64,000 bases of DNA, taken from positions 672,874-736,873 of the forward strand of contig JH720301.1 of NCBI GenBank assembly GCA_000231825.2, read 5' to 3'. The translations under genes and the position numbers were made by a program. This DNA is from Tetrahymena elliotti 4EA. Taxonomy: Eukaryota > Ciliophora > Oligohymenophorea > Hymenostomatida > Tetrahymenidae. How positions within the stretch are numbered: the stretch's first letter is position 1; every line of letters begins with the position of its first letter. Shown piece after piece: positions 50,370 through 61,334 of this stretch. A model generated the notes under the pieces. That model was not told where the DNA came from and did no database searches. It worked only from the letters and a program-made list of their open reading frames with translations.

Positions 50370-51873
50370 GTGATCTGTTTAAGCAAATCAATATTATAAT
50401 TGCAAAAATGAAGATTCAAAAAAGAAGAAATCATAAAATAAAGAATATGTTAGAAGGAGATTCTAGCTAAAATATAGGCAATGATATATTTATATAATTC
50501 ATGATCTAGTTATTTTAGAGATGAGTATGTAGCAATCATTTATAAGATATAATGCATATTAGTCATGAATCTTTACTTCTGAATTCTAACATTAACATCA
50601 ATTTTTTACATGTTTTCTGAATATTTTAAAGATTTAAAACAATTAAAATAATTTTCTTGTATATTTTATTGTAGTTTCATGGATAAAAAAGTTATAACTG
50701 AAACAATCTATTCAAATAAAGTCTAAAAAGTAGAATTAATATATTGTATGTCTCATATTTTTATGTTTGTTTTAAGAGAAGATTCCATAATCTTATTTCT
50801 AAGCGAAAAAGTCATTGAAAATTAAAAAATTAATAAGGAATGCAGTTTTTAATACAATTAATTGTTGTGCATAAACAAATAAATAAAAGCAATATATTTT
50901 TATTTTACAATATTAAAAATAATTTACTTTTTCCTTTATTTCAATTAAATTATTTTATTTTTTTCTAAACAAAAAGTTTAGATTATTCACAAATTAAAAA
51001 CAAAACCATCTATTTTTTCACATTAAGAGTCCTGTGGATTAATATTCAAAATAAAAAGTAACTCTGAAATTTCGATCAATATTGGTTAAATCAATATTAT
51101 TTTAATAATGAATTATTTTTAATATTTTTTTTATTAATATGACATAAAATATAAGAAAATACATGAAAATGTTAAATTCAAAAATGAGCTTTACTTCATT
51201 TAAATTTTTTATTTATTTTAAAATGAAAGTTTTTGTTTTATTTTCATAAATATTTTATCAATTAATAAAAAATAAATTAGGTATTTTGAAAATAAAAAGA
51301 ATTAATATTGACCTGAAAATATTCTCAAATTCTGTTTTAGAAAGTTTAACTTTTAATAATAATATCAGTCTGATAGATTAAAACTCCAATTAATGACTTT
51401 GTTAGAAATATCTATTGATATCAATACTATGCTTTTATCTAGGCAGTTAATTAATAATTATTGAGATTTAAAACTCAAAAGATATAGTTAAAAATAAAAA
51501 TACTTATATCTTTATTTAGAAATAAATCTATTTATTAATTAGGCTTTGAGATCTTTGTGTAATTTTTGAAATATAAGTTAAAACATTAATTTTATAAATT
51601 TAAACACCAAAGGCTAAATTTTAAGATAAAAAAGATAATACATATTTTGGGATTAACTACTTTAAATGCGTATTATAAATATATTGACATGATATATTTA
51701 CAATAGAAAAACTAGAAAAGCTAATTTAAATGGCTGATTGATTCTACTAAATAATTAACTAACTAACTAACTAACAAATCAAACCAAATAACTAAGTAAC
51801 TAGAATATATAAATTGTGATTTTGGTTTTATCAAAAATCTATTAAACAATATTAAATTAAAAAAAAACTAAAA
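50370..51873. other. Intergenic, A+T rich, with an AACT microsatellite
   Basis: 1.5 kb between two plus-strand genes. A short ATG frame near 50409 is probably 3' UTR of the 60-aa gene. The only structured feature is the AACT tandem at 51757-51775, about 100 bp before the mitochondrial TPR gene. Confidence 0.55.
51757..51775 (+). repeat. AACT tetranucleotide microsatellite
   Basis: Nearly five consecutive AACT units, with further degenerate AAAT/AACT/AAGT units to about 51800. It lies in the presumed 5' flank or UTR of the TPR gene. Confidence 0.85.
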
Positions 51874-52971
51874 ATGAATAAATTAACTCTTGCTAATAAA
51901 TTAGGTTAAAATCTTAGATTTGCCAATTCCTCTAAGCCCCTCAGCACCATTTATTTCAATAAATAAAGCTTATATAAACCTCTTTGTACTTACTAATTTA
52001 CTAAATATCGTTTTGGAAGTAAGTAGATTTCATCTGAAAGACCTTAAATAAACCCTGTATTTTAGTAGTAATTATAAAGGTCTTCTTAAAAGCTTGGCTA
52101 TCTTTTATTTGGTGCTGGTGTTTTATTGGGTGGATACTTTGGGTTTAACTGGATTTAATAAAAAAATAAAGAATTAAAGACTTATGAAGCATAATAACAG
52201 ACTTAAATCTAAGTAAATACAGCAATAGATAATGAAGACTATTCTTCAGAGATAGCCTTGCTTGAAAAGGCTGTGATGGAAAGCAATAATTTCTCCCTCG
52301 AATATGCGTTTATCTTGCACTTTTCCTATGTAAAACTATAAATGTATGACAAAGCAGAGGCTTTAGAATTGAGAATGAAGTAATACTACAATAAATAAAC
52401 TTTAATAATATAGCGTTACATAGCTAGTCACTACCTTGCTAACGAAAATTATGTTACCGCTCTTAGACATCTTATATTTGCAGCTTGTAATTATAACAAG
52501 GTAAGCGAAGAAGACAAAAACCGTATATAAAATGAAATAATACCTTATTTGTAAGAGATTGAAAATACAGAGTCATTATCTGATATAGCCAAGAAGGATG
52601 TGTTTTAATTCTTAGGCTAAGTATACAGTTATCTGCGTTTATATAAAGAATCTGAATATTTCTATAGACAATCTGTTTAATTATAACCTCAAGATACTTT
52701 AGCATAACTTGAACTTGCAGTTTCTTTGATTCACTAATAATTCTTTGATGAGTCAGAGTAAATTCTTTAAAATATCATATAAAAATCAAGCGTTGAGAGT
52801 AATCTGAAAAAGCTAGCTGTCGAAGAACTTTCTTTGATATACCTTTGTGAAAATAATTAATAAAGAGCTTTATAGGTTTGCTAAATGCTGAATTTAGATT
52901 CTGAATAGCAATGCATAGATATGATAGAAAGAATAAAAGCAAAATAGAAAAAAAGATTAGGATAAATTTGA
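51874..52971 (+). CDS. Mitochondrial membrane-anchored TPR protein, 365 aa
   Basis: Single exon of 366 codons. The N-terminus (MNKLTLANKLGQNLRFANSS) has basic and hydroxyl residues and no acids for about 50 residues, a typical mitochondrial presequence. A glycine-rich membrane helix follows at about residues 75-92 (LGYLLFGAGVLLGGYFGF), then a short coiled stretch and a helical-repeat domain (about 115-355). Pairs such as FSLEYAFILHFSYVKLQMYDKAEAL, VFQFLGQVYSYLRLYKESEYFY and LAVEELSLIYLCENNQQRALQ have TPR spacing (written here only as short landmarks: QMYDKAEAL, LYKESEYFY, NQQRALQ). The architecture recalls TTC19-type inner-membrane TPR proteins involved in respiratory-complex maturation. Identity with that family is a guess. 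Confidence 0.85.
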
Positions 52972-53709
52972 TTAAAAAGGAGTTATTTATTCATGAGTAT
53001 TTATTTTTAAATATATTAAATATTAGAAATATTTCTCAATAAAAATCATTACTATACTAAAATTAAATCTCTTCAACATTTGTAAATATAATTTTATATT
53101 ACTGCATTTTTTTTACCATTATTTTGTTTGCTTATCATCAAAATGATTTGTCATTTTTGTTTTCGATTTATGAGATATTTCCATTCAAAATTAATTTAAT
53201 TTTAACTTTTTAGTTTTTTCTATTTCTTATATTCCTCAATCAATCAAAGAAGTTTCCAGTAAATTTTTTATTAAAAGTCTTTTGAATTTGAGATTTTTTA
53301 AAAATTTTTGGGAGTCATTGGGTATTAGAATGTGGTATATTATTTACTTTAGCAATTAAATTTTTAATCATAAATAAATATCACCAATAAAAAAACAGAA
53401 AAAATTATTCCGTTATTTAAATTTTTTGATTAAAGTTTAATTATTTATTACAATTTTGAAAAATATTTTTGTAAGTAAACTCTCATAAAAAATTTATTTG
53501 ATCAAAATAATTAACAAAATTCTAAAAAATTTTAACATGTTAAACCACATAAAAATAATTTATTATCTATTTATTTTTTTTGTTTTCAGTGCAGAAAATA
53601 TGCTTTTATTACAATTAATTGTTTGAATTTTAAATTATTATCAACTCTAATATCTTTAAATAAATTAGGATTTTGTTTAAGATTTATTTAATAGAAAATA
53701 TAGGCAATA
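52972..53709. other. Intergenic, A+T rich
   Basis: Spacer between two plus-strand genes. Nothing recognised. Confidence 0.6.
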
Positions 53710-56700
53710 ATGAATTAAACTGAATTATAAGCTCAATATGAAAGTATTTAAAATAATATCAGGAACTAGTTTGAAGAAATTGAGTAGTTATCAAGTCTAT
53801 AAGAAGATAATAAAGACTTAATTATTGAAAAATTGGTTTCACAAAATTAGTACATCTATAATTAATATGTAAAACTTTATGAAAAGTCTTTAACTATTGA
53901 TGATATAGCTCATTTAATAGATATATCTTCTAGAGATGAATAAGAAATAAAATAATATGTCCAAGACTAAGTTAGGATTGCATTTGAAGATAAAAAAATG
54001 CTTGAAGACTAAGTAGGCATTTTAAATATAGAATTGTTCAAAATGAAAGAGAGATTTTTACAATCTGATTAAATAAATGATAAAAATATTTACAAAAAAT
54101 AATTAGAAGATATTTAAAACGCTTATGGCGAATATAGAAACAACAATCTTCTCAAATATGTGGCAACATACAAAGTATATTTTACTAAAATTAAATGAAC
54201 TTAAAAATTTTTAAACATAAAATATTTAGGAAATAAATTCTACAAATTTTAAATCTGTTTTATTTAAAGATCTTGAACTTATTGCAAACATTATTTAAGA
54301 TCATAAAGGATAAAACTTTGCAACGTTTTAAGGGTTTTAGGAATTAGAATAGAATTCAAATAACATTATCTCATAAAGTAATAACATGCAATAAAGATTT
54401 GCAAGAACAGATAGTCAAAAAAGTTATGATAGGAGTGGTAAGGAAGCTATGAGTAAAAAAAGTTCTTACGTTTTTAATGAAAATAATAATGAAAAAAATC
54501 AAAATATAAGTGAAATTTTGAGAGCAAATAAAATAGAAATAGAAAATGAATTAAGAAATAAATTGTCAAAGCTTAATAGTTAAAAATCTGAATAAGATTA
54601 CTTTGAAGAAGATTAATTTGTTGAAAAAGCTAATATTATTGCAGAGAAATAGAAGAAAGAAGAAATAGGACTTAAAACAATTACCAAGCACTCAATCTAG
54701 CGCTTAAATGCTATAATAGATGAAATGCAAGCTTAGAATTATTCAAATTCACCTCTGATAGATTCTTTAAGAGATGAGTTGATAGATCTCACATCTCGTA
54801 TATACACTATGAAGCAATTTTCTAAAGATGAAGAAACAGAAAAATGGAATAATGTAGTAAAAAGTATTTAATAGAATTATGAAGAAATGATCAAAAAACA
54901 AAATTAAGATAATGAGCTTAAAGATTAGGAGATTGGGAAATTAAAAAATTTCATTAACGAATATGAGAAAGAAGTTGAAAATATGAAAATTTTCATTAAT
55001 GATGTTGAAAATAATATTAAAGAAAAGGAAGACATTATTCAAGAGATGCAGAGTAAAATGCAGCAAATGCAGTTTTAATAAGAAGATGAATAAAATTTTT
55101 ATTAATAATAAATTGAAGAAAAAAATAATTAAGTTTTAAAGTTAACAATACAAATCTAGCAGATTTAAAATCATAAAAATGAGCTCTTGGCTTAAAACTC
55201 TTCTTTCAAAGATGAAATAGCTAAAATAGAAGATCAACTCAATCAAATGATTAAATCAAAAGTAATTATTAATGCATCAAGTTTAATTTTCAAGAATTAA
55301 AAAATAAAAGAAAGATTATGAAGATGGTTTAGATAGAGAAAAAGAAGAGACGTTTCTTTAATATAATAAACTCAGAATTGAATATGAAACAGAAGCTTAG
55401 AAATTTATAAGCAAAATTCAAGAGCAAGAAACTTAAATAGATGTTTACAATAAATAAATTTAGCTAAAAGAGATTGAAATGGATGAAATGCAAAACACTT
55501 TTAATTAATTGGAAGATTTTTCTAAAAAATAATTAGATGTGATAAAAGAACAATAAGACCAAATTGTTAAGTAAAATATTTATCTGAGATTAAATTTTAA
55601 ATTAAATATTCCATAAAAATAGATTTAGAAAGGTAAAAGAAAAAAATAGATAATATAAGGAGATGATTTAGGGTAGTAATCAAGACCTCCAAAACTTAAA
55701 AGCTGATTTCAATAAATTAATAAATCAAACTTAATAGTTTCAAAAGGAATTAGAAATGAAGAATGAAGAGAAATAAGGTTTGAAAGAAGAAATTTAGTTC
55801 TTAAAAATGAGAAATGAAGGTTATGAAAAAAGAATTGAAGTGCTTGAGAGGAGAAATGATGAATTAGAGCTGATAGCACTTCAAAAAGAAAAGTAACAAC
55901 AAAATCCAGATTTAAGTTATTTTTAGAATAAGCTTAACCAATTAGAGCAAGAAAAAATATCAATTATTTAGGAAAATTCTAGCTTAAAAGAACAAAATAA
56001 AGAACTCACTAATAAATCATAAATCTTAATTTAAAATCTAGAGTAATTATAAGATCAAAATGAGAAAAGTGTGGATATAAATACTTAGCTAGCGAGTGAA
56101 AGAGATCTACTTTAAGATAAATTATTTAAACTATCTGATCTCATCACTTTGAATAGAGAAAAATTGTAAAAATATGAATAAAACATTTAATACTATCAAT
56201 AAGTTATTAGTAACTATATGTAAAATGATTAAAACTCAAGAAAAAGTACTTTCAAAGATGTAGATAATGAGCTTTCTTAGAACAGTGTATTTAATCATTA
56301 CAATTAACTAAATCATTAATAATCAAACTAAAATTAAATCTAATAAAATCCTAGTAGGGAGATTATAGTCCAATAAGAATTTTAACCAAATCCATATTTT
56401 AATTAATAAAATTAGAATATCTATGAAAATTAATAGCCAATTTAATTTAATCTATCAAACAGTAATTCAAAATACCAGAAAATCTCTATGTTTAGTCAAC
56501 CTTTTTATCATGAAAATGACAATTAAGTTCAAAGTAGCAGTTTTTCTAATAATTATTCAGAAAATTACATGCACTACCCATAATCTGATCACATTCAAAA
56601 ATATAGTTTCTCAAACCCTGCTAAAAATTAAGAACCCATTCATAACTAAGTTTTGGAAGAAAACATTTAAGAAGAAATACCCTCGAATTAGCAGACAAAA

Positions 56701-57111
56701 AGGACCAACAAAGAAGATTAGATAAATATTAATAATTAAACTTACTCTAAAACAAATCTATCTTATAGCCCATTTACACTTAAAAATGAGGCTTTAAACT
56801 CAGAAGATACAAATAACAATTCAAATTTCAATCAAATAAAGTTTATAACTGATAATATAAATAAGGATAATGATTATTAACTAAAATTTTACAATCATAG
56901 CAATAATACTCAGTAAAAAACCCCTTTTTACTTTTAAAATTATTCAATTAGTTAAAAATATTTACAGAATTAAATGAATGAATGTGATCAAAATAATAAT
57001 TTAAGTAATATTGATTTGCAATAATAATAATCGAAACACAAATTATCTCTAGACGAAGATCTTAAAAAGCTAATTAATCTTCATTCTTCTATTGTTGAAT
57101 CTAAAAAATGA
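53710..57111 (+). CDS. Long coiled-coil protein with Asn-rich C-terminus, 1081 aa
   Basis: Four exons; introns 54175-54229, 55262-55310 and 55571-55622. Spliced length is 1082 codons (MNQTELQAQYESIQNNI). An N-terminal helical region (about 1-200) contains TIDDIAHLIDISSRDEQEI, and a Ser/Asn linker follows (about 215-300). A long coiled coil then runs from about 280 to 800 (e.g. KNFINEYEKEVENMKIF, LEVIKEQQ-like and LKMRNEGYEKRIEVLERR segments). The last 270 residues are Asn/Gln/Ser/Tyr-rich and probably disordered, and end with a short helical KLINLHSSIVESKK. No enzymatic domain. It converges with the ankyrin gene to the right. Like its two coiled-coil neighbours it is probably cytoskeletal. 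Sequence alone does not show whether the three are related to each other. Confidence 0.88.
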
Positions 57112-57935
57112 AATATAAATATTTATTCTAATTTTATATTTTTCCATAAATTTCATCCTTATGTAACGAGTTGAAAGATAAATTTAGAAATACCAAATTA
57201 CATCATTTTAGATATTGATTGATCTCCAATTTTATCATAATTTTATCTTTTGATATAAGAATATTAAATTTAATATTTTATCAGTTGTTTAAACTATAAA
57301 TTTTTGAGAATAAAAATTGCTTTCGCACCAAAATACATTTTAAGACAGCATTTTAATTTTTATCATGACTGAAAAGAACTAAAATAAAAAATTAAATAAA
57401 TTTTTTTAAAAATGTTTACAAATATTAAATTTAAAATTAGAATAAAATAAATCATTTAGATTTTAAATCCTTAAAAAGAAGGAAATTGAAATGACTATCT
57501 TAAAAGCATTTTCACAAAATGATGTTAATTTTTTTTGTTAAATGTTCACCAGAATCAACTATATACATTAATTAAATGAAACCTTAATAATTTATTAAGA
57601 TTTTTGTTAACTTTAATGTTGTCTATACTTTTATAATTGCTTATCTTCTAAATCAACATTTTCTAATATTTACTGTATTATGATTTATTGTAAAAAAATT
57701 TATTAAATTAAAAACTAATAAAATAAAACCTTAGAATCTAAAAATATTTTTTAACTTAACTTCAAACCTTTGATATGTTTACTTTGATATTAAAATGTTT
57801 GTACCTATTAAAATGTATTTATTTATAAGATCAAATCATAATTTCTTAAAATGTTAATAGATTTTAATTACAAAAGTCTTTAATATGTACAAATAATTTT
57901 TTAAACATAATTTAAATATTTTAATGTATTTATTT
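57112..57935. other. Convergent intergenic region
   Basis: Between the 3' ends of the 1081-aa coiled-coil gene and the ankyrin gene. A+T rich, no gene or hairpin that stands out. Confidence 0.6.
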
Positions 57936-60853
57936 TCATAATTATTCTTCAACCAATGGATCAAGTATTCTATTTTTGATTTATTCCCAAAGAGTTTCCC
58001 TTACTTTATATGCTGTACAGCTCATTAAGAAGAACACTTATCTAGCTACTTTGAGAGAAGTTCTCATGTCTATATCATCTATGATATCATAGTATTTAAA
58101 ATTATCATTAGCCCAAGGAATTGCATGATTTAATAACAGATACTTTAATTAAATAATTTATTTTTTAAATAGCCTGATTTTTTAATTTATTTTTACTTTT
58201 GCGATGTCATATTATTTGGTCTTCAAAGCATACCATAACTGTTAATAATTATTTAGTTAATTTTTTTTAATTAAAAAATTAAAATACTGGAGTTTTATTG
58301 TCAATATCTTCTGCTTCCAAATCTGATAATTCGTCAATTAAATAACAAGCCATATCTTTATAACCCTTAATAATCGCAATATGAAGAGGAGTCATGAGCA
58401 TCTTTAATAGAAAAATATGAGTTAAAAAATAAAATATTTAAGTTTTTATTTACATGATCAAAATCAAATACTTTCCATCTGCATTCTTTAATCTAATTTT
58501 TTACATACTCAAATTAGTTCTGTTTCACCATCTTGAAAAAAACATAGGATCCAGGCCTTTCATAAGGGGCTTATGTAAACACTTACTTCTCTATGATCTA
58601 TTTTAAGAAATATATTATTGATATTTTAGTGTGTAACTTGATTAATAAAATACGTCATCCACACAGACTTTTAAACGAATACATTTCTTCAAAAAATCAT
58701 ATAACTTAGTGATATGTTTACCATATTTAACCTTAAGACTTTATACTCCTAATTAATTCTCTTGGTCTCTTACAGACTCAACAAATGATTTTTCCTTTTA
58801 TTTTTATTTGTTACTAACTACTATTTACTTTCTTACATATTTTTTAGGTTTTTAAAAATGAATTTTGATATCATCGTCATCATCTAAATATTTAAAAAGC
58901 TTAATTTTCTATTCTAAGCCCAAGCTTATTTTTCCTTATTCTATAGTCTTTTTTCCAAAGTAAATTTAACTTTTATCCTTTGTTTTTGTGTTTTTCATCT
59001 TATAATAAGATTATTTTAAATGAAGTACTTTTAACTTTGTATTAACTTATTCTTCTGAGTTTGCATTCATGAATATATCCGTACCTTCTAAATTTTAAAT
59101 ATATTGGCTAAAGTCCTCATTATCCTATTTTAAAAATTTAAAAATTGAAGGATGATATTTTTAAATATTTTTTTATTACATTTTCATTAGCCTTTTTTTC
59201 TTTTTGCTAATCAAGATTCTGATTTTAGCTCCTATCAGAAAAATCAGAAGATTAAGGAGATTAGTTACTGCTTTTTCTTTCTGGAGAATGAATATCAAAT
59301 AATTTATCTTTAACATAGAATGGAGAATAATCTTGGGCCTCATTATTTTGATTTGCTATAAGCTTCCTTTTCAATCTAGATGGAGTGTAAGTTTAGCTGT
59401 TCAATGATTTATTTCTTATCTATCTATTCTATGAATTGGGAGTAAGAGAGTGGCTTTTATTCTGGTAAATTGATTAAGATGTAGAAACTAGAACAGATTT
59501 ATTTTAATTGGTAATTGTATCTTTTTAAATTGTCTTCTGTTAAATACTATTCTTAGTATCTTGAAAAATGTCAACGATCTTAAGGAGTTAATCATGCTAC
59601 TGTTGTTTTAAAATTTCTATGTTTGATTTGTTTATTCGCTTTATCTTTCTTTCATTTGTATTTTGCTATTTTTGTTCTTCGCTTACTACAGATTTACCAA
59701 GTTAGTCTATTTCTTCTTAAGTCATTTTCATATAGTGATCTAAAGAGTTAATATTTTATATTTTCTGACAAACCTAATGAAATTTATGTTTTTAATATGG
59801 ACGAACTTCTTCAGGGTTTTATTTCTTCTTTTTCAAATTAATTTTTGCATTTTAAATATTTTATGATGTAAAGTTGTAGATGTCGGGATTGGTTTCTTAG
59901 GTATTATTATAAATTGAAAGAAAGGAGCTCCTTTCACTTACATAACTTTCATTTTTACTTTAAGTTATTCTTTAAGGTTGCTTTGGTTAACAATCTTAAC
60001 TTTAATTCTATTAAATTAATTTTTATGGTCTATTTTATTAAGTATTATACATTCTTTATAATTTCTAACAATTATGAAAAGCTGATTTAGGTCTGCTCAA
60101 AATAGCATTTTCTATATTTTCAAAGTCTTCAACTTGCTGGTTATTTCTCATTTTTAATTGAGAAGCCTCTGTTTACCTCTCAAAGCTAGGAATATTTGGG
60201 GATTTATTTCTAGTTATGTAGCTTTAATTGAGCGAGGACCTTCCAGTTTTGTCTTTAGAATTGCTCCTAACTACTACTTAGAAAGTATTAGCCTTTTGTT
60301 ATATTTAAGAAGGCTGTTATGAGCTCAAATATTCTTACTTCCTATTATTTATTCCTTTCCAAGGTGAAAAAGCATCATCTTAAAATGGAATCTCTTTGCT
60401 CAATCCTTAATTTAAGATTCTTGCTTGGTTTATTTTTAATTCTTCAAGCTTTTCCAAAGAAGTTTTGCAATCATTTTTAATTGTGTAGTCATATTATGCC
60501 ATAGAATCTTGAAGATTTTATTATTTTGCAAGCCAATTTTCTTCTGCCTCAATAGTACTTTTTTTACGAACAAGTTTCTGATACTCATCATCTTTCTTAT
60601 CAACTGATTGCCTTAAGTTCATCTTTTGAGAATGATACTTTAAATTCAAGTTCTAGTTGATCAATGCATTATTTTTTGAAAAACTTTGAGCAATTATAAA
60701 GTCGTTTATTTTACCTTTACCATCTTCAAAATGGTAACTCATCCTTTTGAACAAAACATTTGTAAATTCTCTTGGTTCTTTAAATTTTTATGTGTTTTCA
60801 GGTAAAAAATCATAGTCATTAACTTTTTCATATATTTAGAAATTAGAAGACAT
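57936..60853 (-). CDS. Ankyrin-repeat protein (about 883 aa) with an apparent 2-nt frameshift
   Basis: Six exons on the minus strand; introns 59125-59179, 58598-58653, 58404-58453, 58239-58287 and 58143-58196. It starts MSSNFQIYEKVNDYD. The first about 600 residues are charged, Ser/Gln/Asn rich, without a known domain. Residues about 600-770 are basic. A conserved ciliate-type stretch follows (APYERPGSYVFFKMVKQ...EFVKNQ-like, KECRWKVFDFDH). Two ankyrin repeats come next (MTPLHI / AIIKGYKDMACYLIDELSD and NKTPLWYALKTKQYDIAKYL), and then a 70-residue C-terminus ending DPLVEEQL. All splices are in phase, but the first ankyrin repeat changes frame inside PLHI-AIIKG: an extra AT within ATATAT at 58379-58384. 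Without it the coding length is an exact multiple of three. It is either a sequence error or polymorphism, or a disabled gene. Confidence 0.8.
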
Positions 60854-61334
60854 CAATTTAGTATTCTTGATTGTTTTGTATTAAGCGGATATGATTAATT
60901 TGCTTTATATTGCAAAGTAAAAGAAAAAATTAAGGTCAATATAAATATTTGTACAAGATCCTATTAATAAGTATGCTCCATTCGTATTAATAATTATAAA
61001 TTATTTGGCAAAACACATCTAAAATATAAAAAAATTATTTAATCTTACAGTCCACCACCCTTCCCTTTAATAAAGAGTAAAGATTAAATTAAAATCTATT
61101 CAAAAATAGATTACTTTCAGTAATGTCTTAATACAAATTACACTTTTTTTATATCTTTATTATTTAACATTATCATAATGTAAACTCTGTAAATTATATA
61201 TTTTTACTTATTTATCTATTTATTCATAAATTTTTAAGAAACTACTTGGGGGGTAATCTTTATTTCTTGTTTATTAAAAACACAAAAGTATTTAACATTT
61301 AATTATAAAAAAAAAATAATAAAAAAAACAAATC
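60854..61334. promoter_or_regulatory. Divergent intergenic region (ankyrin / Ca2+ ATPase)
   Basis: 481 bp separates the outward-facing starts. Two unusually G/C-rich spots occur: a pyrimidine run near 61049-61067 (CCACCACCCTTCCC) and a G6 run near 61247-61255. These may be promoter elements, though none is a motif I know. Confidence 0.5.
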
